Origin: an uncultured Ruminococcus sp.
GTDB lineage: Bacteria; Bacillota; Clostridia; Oscillospirales; CAG-272
Length of the DNA: 5,008 bases
Assembly (NCBI GenBank): GCA_902797495.1
Contig: CADBTH010000107.1
Coordinates: 1-5,008, forward strand
Direction of reading: 5' to 3'
Part shown: positions 1-4,357 of the stretch, piece after piece
How positions within the stretch are numbered: the first letter of the stretch is position 1
Layout: the number at the start of each line of letters is the position of its first letter
Notes under the pieces: model-generated
Seen by the model: the letters and a program-made list of their open reading frames with translations, nothing else
Database searches by the model: none
What the model was told of the DNA's origin: nothing
Program-made: the position numbers and the translations under genes

Positions 1-64
1 CAGTTGGTAGAGCAGCGGTCTCCAAAACCGCGTGTCCAGAGTTCGAGCCTTTGTGCCCCTGCCA
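1..64 (+). tRNA. tRNA-Trp (CCA anticodon), 5' end outside the window
   Basis: This is the 3' four-fifths of a tryptophan tRNA. The 5' acceptor strand and the start of the D-arm lie before the window. Visible parts are the end of the D-loop and the 3' D-stem (about 1-13), anticodon stem GCGGT (15-19) with ACCGC (27-31), and anticodon loop CTCCAAA (20-26) carrying CCA at 22-24. A 5-nt variable loop (32-36) follows, then T-stem CAGAG (37-41) with CTTTG (49-53) including one G-T wobble, and T-loop TTCGAGC (42-48). The 3' acceptor strand is TGCCCCT (54-60), with discriminator G61 and an encoded CCA (62-64). The decoded amino acid follows from the anticodon and from G61, the usual bacterial tRNA-Trp discriminator. 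Everything from the T-loop onward is repeated twice more downstream, once inverted and once direct. Confidence 0.95.
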
Positions 65-116
65 AAAAAGGCGCCCATACGGGCGCTTTTCTTTTTTGGC
101 AGGGGCACAAAGGCTC
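45..116. repeat. Perfect 26-bp inverted repeat made from the tRNA-Trp 3' end
   Basis: Positions 45-70 (T-loop, T-stem, acceptor strand, CCA and the following A-tract) are the exact reverse complement of 91-116. The 20-nt spacer (71-90) holds the terminator hairpin. The whole 72-nt stretch can therefore fold into one long hairpin with a 4-nt T bulge. The match includes the discriminator, the CCA and the six As, so it is longer than the 15-bp match with the third copy at 294-308. This suggests that the tRNA 3' end itself was copied in inverted orientation. A read-through transcript could pair the tRNA 3' half with its own complement, but that consequence is inference. Confidence 0.9.
65..97 (+). 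terminator. Rho-independent terminator of the tRNA-Trp gene
   Basis: Directly after the CCA end there is a stem GCGCCC (71-76), loop ATAC (77-80) and GGGCGC (81-86). It is extended by A66-A69 pairing with T87-T90 around a bulged G70. The downstream tract TTTTCTTTTTT (87-97) gives the U-run. The position one base after the tRNA and the A-tract/stem/T-tract layout fit intrinsic termination. Part of the T-tract also belongs to the inverted copy of the tRNA 3' end at 91-116. Confidence 0.85.
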
Positions 117-308
117 CAATTATAAATCGGGCCACGCGAAGCGTGTCCGGAGGATCGCGAGGTCGCGCCTCCGGGGGAGGATGAAGCGACCTCGGGATCT
201 CGAAGCGGTCTGAAAATCGGAGGATAAGACGCGGCAGCGTCCCGACAGATTTTCAGGGCACCGCGAGCGTGCCGTCGCGCAAGCGCGACGGACGAGCCTT
301 TGTGCCCC
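102..308. mobile_element. MITE-like hairpin-rich repeat element with tRNA-3'-end terminal inverted repeats
   Basis: The 15-bp ends are exact inverted repeats: GGGGCACAAAGGCTC at 102-116 and GAGCCTTTGTGCCCC at 294-308. The interior holds a chain of stems and no convincing gene. The stems are CACGC/GCGTG with a GAA loop (133-145); CCGGAGG/CCTCCGG (147-153/168-174) enclosing CGCG/CGCG (156-159/164-167); CTGAAAATC/GATTTTCAG (210-218/248-256) enclosing GACGC/GCGTC (228-232/237-241); GGCAC/GTGCC (257-261/269-273); and CCGTCGCGC/GCGCGACGG (272-280/283-291). Short length, terminal inverted repeats, lack of coding capacity and an adjoining broken gene fit a miniature inverted-repeat or REP-like element. 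I see no transposase and no clear target-site duplication. Alternatives are a structured RNA or the scar of an element integrated at the tRNA 3' end. Confidence 0.5.
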
Positions 309-381
309 CGTAAACTATTTCCGCTATACCCTCATCGTCACCATTCAGGAAACGGCGGCAGCTACTTGCACCGTTATCCAT
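253..381 (-). pseudogene. Truncated 5' end of a sigma-70-family (ECF-like) sigma factor gene
   Basis: On the minus strand an ATG at 381-379 follows a strong Shine-Dalgarno AAAGGAGG (394-387) at 5 nt. It opens 23 codons reading MDNGASSCRRFL then NGDDEGIAEIV. I recognise this from memory as resembling the start of small sigma-70-family factors in gut Clostridia (a DNGASSYRRFLDGD-type opening, then an EII-type helix). After residue 23, at about 312, the frame enters the repeat element, reads 19 unrelated codons and stops at TGA (255-253). The predicted product is 42 aa, against roughly 150-200 aa for an intact factor, so sigma regions 2 and 4 are missing. No remainder of the gene is seen on the other side of the element. 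The reading therefore suggests deletion or rearrangement at the junction, not a simple insertion. The sigma identity rests on a short stretch; the truncation is conditional on it. Confidence 0.5.
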
Positions 382-458
382 CGACGCCTCCTTTCCGAAA
401 GGTTTTGCTCCTTTCACCTGTTAGTCGTTTCAGAACGCATAACGTCTCACATGGTTAT
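382..458 (-). promoter_or_regulatory. Leader and possible ECF-type promoter of the truncated sigma gene
   Basis: Upstream of the sigma-like ATG the minus strand has ATAACC (458-453), 15 nt, then CGTTCT (437-432). This resembles the AAC / CGTC layout of ECF-sigma promoters, which are often autoregulated. The following leader carries two purine-rich sites: AAAGGAG (414-408) and the proximal AAAGGAGG (394-387). The proximal one is partly covered by a small stem CCTTT/AAAGG (390-394/398-402). The promoter assignment is inference from motif layout only. If correct, this promoter would now transcribe a truncated gene and the repeat element. Confidence 0.3.
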
Positions 459-489
459 AGCTTTTTTTCACACAAAACTCTTCTTCATA

Positions 490-518
490 TTGAAATATCA
501 ACGCTTTTAATGTATAAT
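490..518 (+). promoter_or_regulatory. Sigma-A-type promoter of the HAD phosphatase gene
   Basis: TTGAAA (490-495) and TATAAT (513-518) are separated by exactly 17 nt in an AT-rich stretch. Transcription would start near 525, leaving a leader of about 38 nt before the ATG at 563. The upstream stretch 459-489 is AT-rich with a run of seven Ts and could act as an UP-like region. The site is back-to-back with the leader of the truncated sigma gene. No operator is evident. Confidence 0.85.
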
Positions 519-551
519 TGATTTCCGGTACAGATTTGACTTTATATTCAT

Positions 552-555
552 GGAG
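552..555 (+). promoter_or_regulatory. Ribosome binding site that fixes the HAD gene start
   Basis: GGAG lies 7 nt before ATG 563. The open frame extends back in phase to a TTG at 518, but that codon begins in the -10 box and precedes the likely transcription start. ATG 563 is therefore the start. Confidence 0.8.
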
Positions 556-562
556 ACACGAA

Positions 563-1738
563 ATGGAACAAGAAAAAAACTCAAAAAGAATGATAACCTC
601 CGCCGTCATCTCGCTGCTCATCGTTGCGGCGATCGCGGCGCTGCTTATCCTGACGACGCCGAAGACGCCATCCGAGCCCGTCCCCGCCGAGACTGAGGCG
701 GCAGCGGCGGATGAAAAAGAGGAAGAGGCGACTCCTCTGTCGGAGTACTGGGCGGCGGACTCGACCGTAGCTCAGAGCCTAAGAGACTACGTCGCCAAGG
801 TGACGAACGAGTACGACAAAGAAAACTTCATTCCCGAACGCGACCGCATCGCCGTGTTCGACATGGACGGCACGCTGACCTGCGAAACGTACTACACCTA
901 TTACGACACGATGATGTTCATCGAGTTTTGCCTGAACGATCATCCCGAGCGCGTTTCGGACGAGCTGAAAGACGTCGCCGCTTCCATCAAGCCGGGATAC
1001 GTCGCCGACGAGACGCTCGCAAGAAACTTTGCAAAGGCGTACGCGGGTATGACGATGGAAGAGTTCTACGACTACGCCGTGGAATTCGGTCAGAAAAAGA
1101 CCGCAAGCTTCAACAATATGCGCTATATCGACAACTTCTACCTGCCGATGGCGGAGCTCGTGAAGTATCTGTATGACAACGGTTTTACAATCTACGTCAT
1201 CAGCGGAACGGAACGCACGACCACGAGAGCGATCGTAGCGAACTCTCCGATAAAGGACTACGTGACGCCCGAACACGTCATAGGAACAGACTTTGAAGTG
1301 AAGCAGAAAGGTCACGAGAACGAAGCGTCAAACATGGACTTCAAATATGAAGACGGCGACGAGCTCGTTCTCACGGGAGGCTTTATTCAGAAAAACCTCA
1401 ACGCTAACAAATCGATCTACGTTGAAAGAGAGATCGGCCGCCGCCCGGTGCTCGCTTTCGGAAACAGCGGAAGCGACACGAGCATGATGAACTATACGAT
1501 CGACTCGAGGAACCCCTATCCCGCGGAAGCTTACATGGTCGTCGCCGACGACTCCGAGCGCGAGTGGGGTAAGCAGGACTGGGCGGAAAAGTCCGCAGAC
1601 TACGCTTCAAAGGGATTCATCCCGGTGTCCATGAAGAACGACTTCGCGGTAATTTATCCGGAAGGAATAACGAAGGCTGAGGAACAGTACGTCCCGTTCG
1701 AGTATCAGTACGAAGAAGAGACGGACAAAGCGGCATAA
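563..1738 (+). CDS. Membrane-anchored HAD-superfamily phosphatase
   Basis: This 391-aa protein has a basic N-terminus, one hydrophobic segment (about 11-31) and a Pro/Ala/Glu-rich linker (about 32-60). The rest is a haloacid-dehalogenase-type phosphohydrolase domain. All four HAD motifs are visible: motif I FDMDGTLT with nucleophile D100 and acid D102; motif II VISGT with S214; motif III lysine K277 or K283; and motif IV AFGNSGSD with D305. A long cap region lies between motifs I and II (about 107-200), as in phosphoserine-phosphatase-like HADs. The family hydrolyses phosphate esters through an aspartyl-phosphate; the substrate here cannot be told. The N-terminal segment has no clear signal-peptidase site, so I infer a membrane anchor with the catalytic domain outside the cell. 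The gene appears monocistronic, with its own promoter and terminator. Catalytic residues are intact. Confidence 0.88.
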   Translation: MEQEKNSKRMITSAVISLLIVAAIAALLILTTPKTPSEPVPAETEAAAADEKEEEATPLSEYWAADSTVAQSLRDYVAKVTNEYDKENFIPERDRIAVFDMDGTLTCETYYTYYDTMMFIEFCLNDHPERVSDELKDVAASIKPGYVADETLARNFAKAYAGMTMEEFYDYAVEFGQKKTASFNNMRYIDNFYLPMAELVKYLYDNGFTIYVISGTERTTTRAIVANSPIKDYVTPEHVIGTDFEVKQKGHENEASNMDFKYEDGDELVLTGGFIQKNLNANKSIYVEREIGRRPVLAFGNSGSDTSMMNYTIDSRNPYPAEAYMVVADDSEREWGKQDWAEKSADYASKGFIPVSMKNDFAVIYPEGITKAEEQYVPFEYQYEEETDKAA

Positions 1739-1744
1739 ATGATC

Positions 1745-1785
1745 AAAAATATACGGCGCTCGTGACAGAGCGCCGTATTTCATTT
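1745..1785. terminator. Bidirectional terminator between convergent genes
   Basis: An 11-bp stem is formed by ATACGGCGCTC (1751-1761) and GAGCGCCGTAT (1768-1778), with loop GTGACA (1762-1767). It is followed by TTTCATTTT on the plus strand. On the minus strand the stem is followed by ATTTTT (reading down from 1750). It starts 12 nt after the HAD stop codon. The convergent MutS-like gene stops at 1792, so the hairpin can end both transcripts. Confidence 0.85.
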
Positions 1786-1791
1786 TATTGA

Positions 1792-3261
1792 TCAAACCAG
1801 ACCGAATTCTTTCGCGATCCTCATTGCGTGGCTGTAGTCGTCGATCTTCCCGTACTCGATTCGGTAGGTCGGAGTATCGCCGTCCATCGTGACCGCCATG
1901 GGAGTCATCTTGAGAGAGCCGTTCCTTACGAGCTCGCCGAGCGCGTGAAGGTGGGTCGAAAAGAAGCAGTACGCGCCGCGCTTCCCTACGTTGCCGAGCA
2001 CCGCCGACGCGACCTCGCACCCCTCGTCGTCGCCGGTCGACGAAAAGCTCTCGTCCATAAGTATCAAAGTCTCACCGTCGACACCGTCGACGATCTTTTT
2101 CATTCTTCGGCACTCGTCTACAAAGCGGCTGTCGCGGTCAGTGTTTACGTTCGGAAAGTGGCAATACAGCTTTTTTACGATCTTCATCGCAGAGCGGCGA
2201 GCGGGGATCGCAAGTCCGAGCTGAAACATTATCTGAGTCACGCCGACCATATTGATGAATACGCTCTTTCCTCCGTTGTTCGCTCCCGTCAGAAGAGATA
2301 TCTTACCATCATCCGAACATCTGACGTCGTTCGGAACGACTTTGCCTCCCGAGATAAGCAGCTTTTCGCTGCGAAGCGCTTCCGTGTCGAATCCGTCAGA
2401 TACTTCGGGATAAGTCATAACGCCCGACGCGCTTCTCAGTTCATCCGCAAACGCCGCGGCTCTCGCGAGAAACGCGAGCTCATTTTTTACATCCGACAAA
2501 AATGCGACGTATCTGCTGATCCTCGGCGTCATCGACTCGGTCTTTTTCTTGAGAGACCTGCTTATGCCGGAGCTGAGATAACGGTATACCGTCTCCTTTA
2601 CCGCGCCGGAGGCAGGAGTCTGAACGAGTGGCGAGATATGTCTCACGTCGGACGACCTTTTGTCGCCGAGAAGCCCCGTAAAGAAAGAGGATGCGGCGAA
2701 AGGTCTGTCGTGGACTTCAAGCACTCCGACCTCGTAAGGCTCGAGCTTCGCGTCGAGATTCACACAGAGAGTCATACTCTTCGCAAGGTCGACGCCGCCG
2801 GCGGTGAGCTTGATATATTCGCGGTCTTCCGAAAACTCACGGTCGCTCCCGAATTTTTCTGCAATTGCAAAAAATTCTTTCAGCCTGTCCGATCTGAGTC
2901 TTTCCGAATGATCTTTTCCGATCTTCACCAGCCTGTCGACCGCGTCGAAAACGAGGCTGAACGAGCGGATCGTGTAAAGCGCCTGCTCCGTCGTCTTTGA
3001 GGAGTAGACCGCAGCCTGACGGCGCACTTCCTCAAGGTCGGATATCACTCTTTCGAGGTCGGATAGCTCGCGCGTCAGTTCACGATCGTCCGCGACGTCG
3101 CGGAAGAGGGCCTGCCGCTCTTTTATTTCATTTTCGGAAAACGTCAAAAATCCGAGCGCGTCTTCCGGAATGCCCGAGATTGCGGAAAAGCCGAGCCACT
3201 CCGCGGCGCTCTTCCATATTTCAAAAGACGATCCGTCTATTCGTTCGTTAAAGAGATACAT
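1792..3261 (-). CDS. Stand-alone MutS-type ATPase (MutS core/domain V), no mismatch-binding domain
   Basis: This 489-aa protein ends in a MutS-family ABC ATPase. The Walker A motif is TGANNGGKS (325-333, K332), where the MutS norm is TGPNMGGKS. A segment DSRFVDECRRMKKIVD (377-392) fits the MutS signature region. Walker B is LILMDESFSST (399-409; D403, E404), where the norm is LDEIGRGT. The H-loop is FFSTHLHAL (433-441, H437). The N-terminal half (about 30-280) is helical and charged, with EIKERQALFRD (45-55) as in the MutS core/lever domain. The protein lacks mismatch-recognition domain I and the connector domain, and shows no Smr nuclease domain, so it is neither a full MutS nor a complete MutS2. 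The family uses ATP-driven clamp motions; the target here is unknown. The start ATG has GGAGG (3270-3266) 4 nt upstream, inside the 12-nt gap to the membrane-protein gene, which suggests coupling. Catalytic residues are present. Confidence 0.85.
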   Translation of the reverse strand: MYLFNERIDGSSFEIWKSAAEWLGFSAISGIPEDALGFLTFSENEIKERQALFRDVADDRELTRELSDLERVISDLEEVRRQAAVYSSKTTEQALYTIRSFSLVFDAVDRLVKIGKDHSERLRSDRLKEFFAIAEKFGSDREFSEDREYIKLTAGGVDLAKSMTLCVNLDAKLEPYEVGVLEVHDRPFAASSFFTGLLGDKRSSDVRHISPLVQTPASGAVKETVYRYLSSGISRSLKKKTESMTPRISRYVAFLSDVKNELAFLARAAAFADELRSASGVMTYPEVSDGFDTEALRSEKLLISGGKVVPNDVRCSDDGKISLLTGANNGGKSVFINMVGVTQIMFQLGLAIPARRSAMKIVKKLYCHFPNVNTDRDSRFVDECRRMKKIVDGVDGETLILMDESFSSTGDDEGCEVASAVLGNVGKRGAYCFFSTHLHALGELVRNGSLKMTPMAVTMDGDTPTYRIEYGKIDDYSHAMRIAKEFGLV

Positions 3262-3265
3262 ACGT

Positions 3266-3270
3266 CCTCC
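3266..3270 (-). promoter_or_regulatory. Ribosome binding site of the MutS-type gene
   Basis: GGAGG on the minus strand lies 4 nt before the ATG at 3261-3259, within the 12-nt gap after the upstream TGA (3276-3274). The spacing is slightly short. The position links translation of this gene to that of the membrane protein. Confidence 0.7.
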
Positions 3271-3273
3271 GTA

Positions 3274-3657
3274 TCATTTGAACACAAGATATCTTATAAA
3301 CAGTCCCGCCGCCGCGGCGAGCAGGAACTGAAACGCCGAAAAGATCTTCGTTTTTACCGGCGAGAGGCGCAAGGCGCGCTCAAGCTTCAGAACGAAGTGG
3401 TTGTAGACGGCGGCGTACAGAAACAGCAGAAGCGATATTATAATGAGGAATCTGTACGACATGGCGAAGGCGGCGAGCGTCATTGCGAACGTGACGAGGT
3501 GCATCTTCGCAAGAGTCCCGTTCGGGAATTCTATCCCCGGCGGGTATACGGAACATATCTCCGTGTACAGAGCGATACGCTTGAACGTAAGAGGAAGCCT
3601 TGCGTCCGCGACGCTCGGCGCCGCACCGCCGTCCTTTATAAATTCATATCTTCCCAA
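3274..3657 (-). CDS. Small multi-pass membrane protein, unrecognised family
   Basis: I do not recognise this 127-aa protein. Residues 1-51 are soluble and include a PPGIEFPNGTLAKMH stretch (39-53). Hydrophobic segments follow at about 52-67, 69-88 and 104-125, which suggests two or three membrane passes. A basic loop (about 91-104) probably faces the cytoplasm. The start is TTG at 3657-3655: an in-frame TGA lies three codons upstream, so no earlier start is possible. The next in-frame ATG is codon 52, which would remove the soluble part. The stop is 12 nt before the MutS-type ATPase. Some MutS-like ATPases of other bacteria carry N-terminal membrane helices, so this could be a separately encoded membrane partner. 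That link is inference from position only. Confidence 0.7.
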   Translation of the reverse strand: MGRYEFIKDGGAAPSVADARLPLTFKRIALYTEICSVYPPGIEFPNGTLAKMHLVTFAMTLAAFAMSYRFLIIISLLLFLYAAVYNHFVLKLERALRLSPVKTKIFSAFQFLLAAAAGLFIRYLVFK

Positions 3658-3670
3658 TGCGCGTCACCCA

Positions 3671-3677
3671 TCCTCTC
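3671..3677 (-). promoter_or_regulatory. Distant ribosome binding site before the TTG start
   Basis: GAGAGGA on the minus strand overlaps the TGA of the AlkD-like gene and sits 13 nt before the TTG start of the membrane protein. Long spacing plus a weak start codon predict low initiation, unless it is helped by ribosomes finishing the upstream gene. An out-of-frame ATG at 3671-3669 and a GTG at 3667-3665 in between open only very short frames. Confidence 0.5.
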
Positions 3678-4353
3678 ATTTTATCGCAAGCGTTCTGAGA
3701 TATTCCTTCCGTTCGGGTGTGATCCTGAAGCTCTCGATACTCTTCCTTATGGTTTTATTGTGAGTCCACGGGTCGAGCCGTCTCTCCTCGAGGTACCCGA
3801 CCGTTTTATCATATTGCTTGGCGAGCGCCGTGGCGAAATACCATGATCTCATCATATTGACGTAGTACTCGTCGGAGCGCACCGCCGCGACCGTCTCCGG
3901 GTAAGCGGGATCGAACAGGTCGTCGAGAAAGTGCTGCATCAGCATACCGATCCCGAAGCGCACCGTATAAGTTCTGCCGGATGCGAGCCAACGTTCGATA
4001 TGCGGCAGCAACTCCTCGCGGTGTTTTCTGAAGACCTTCGGCGAGAGCTGGTCGCAGGTCGCCCAGTTGTCGACGTACGGAAGGAATCTTTCGACCTCCT
4101 CGACGCATACGTCGAACGACTTCTCTTCCGAGAGCAGAAACGCGTGGAGCTGATCCTCGTCGAAATATCTGTGAGGCAGGGATGCGAGAAACTCCTTCGC
4201 CTCGTCGCTTCCCTTCAGCCTTTTCGCAAGCGCCCTCAGCGCGGGAGTTCGCGTACCGATGATCGCGTTCCGGTCGACAGTCGGCAGAAGCTTTGCCTGA
4301 AAATCGGCGTACTTTTTATCCTGAATTTTATACAGTTCTTCCGTGATGCTCAT
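3676..4353 (-). CDS. AlkD-like DNA alkylation repair protein (HEAT-repeat glycosylase family)
   Basis: This 225-aa protein has the usual length and motif order of the DNA alkylation repair (AlkD) family. These are all-helical HEAT-like-repeat DNA glycosylases that remove bulky or positively charged alkylated bases. Visible hallmarks are IIGTRTPALR (31-40), FDEDQLHAFLL (64-74), VDNWATCD (94-101), VRFGIGMLMQHFL (131-143), YYVNMMRSWYFATALAKQYD (163-182) and LDPWTHNKTIRKSIESFRI (193-211). W97, D101, R132 and W171 probably match the DNA-facing Trp, catalytic Asp, Arg and Trp of Bacillus AlkD; this mapping is by motif, not alignment. The start ATG at 4353-4351 lies 4 nt after the stop of the dockerin gene. 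A GGGGTGAG ribosome-binding stretch overlaps that stop, so the genes look co-transcribed and coupled. No damage-inducible promoter is seen inside the window. Some family members have lost glycosylase activity, so activity is likely but not certain. Confidence 0.92.
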   Translation of the reverse strand: MSITEELYKIQDKKYADFQAKLLPTVDRNAIIGTRTPALRALAKRLKGSDEAKEFLASLPHRYFDEDQLHAFLLSEEKSFDVCVEEVERFLPYVDNWATCDQLSPKVFRKHREELLPHIERWLASGRTYTVRFGIGMLMQHFLDDLFDPAYPETVAAVRSDEYYVNMMRSWYFATALAKQYDKTVGYLEERRLDPWTHNKTIRKSIESFRITPERKEYLRTLAIK

Positions 4354-4357
4354 AAGC

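Noticed and set aside
4..213. A 69-codon plus-strand frame starting in the tRNA
   Set aside because: It runs through the tRNA, the terminator and the hairpin element. No ribosome binding site or protein signal is present.
97..313. CRISPR array or riboswitch in the repeat-rich region
   Set aside because: There are no regularly spaced direct repeats for CRISPR. The stems do not resemble a riboswitch class I know, and no gene follows on the plus strand within a typical leader distance.
300..521. A 73-codon plus-strand frame before the HAD gene
   Set aside because: It starts in the repeat, crosses the sigma-like remnant in antisense and ends in the HAD promoter. No ribosome binding site is visible.
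779..1315. A 178-codon minus-strand frame inside the HAD gene
   Set aside because: It is the complement of a gene with intact catalytic motifs and has no start signal or family resemblance.
1740..1796. TGATCAAA repeated at 1740-1747 and 1789-1796 around the terminator
   Set aside because: Only 8 bp in AT-rich sequence between stop codons; likely chance and not a target-site duplication.
1828..3000. A 390-codon open frame on the plus strand
   Set aside because: It is antisense to the MutS-type gene, which has clear Walker motifs. The plus frame is Arg/Val-rich with no recognisable domain and no ribosome binding site, so it reflects codon bias of the real gene.
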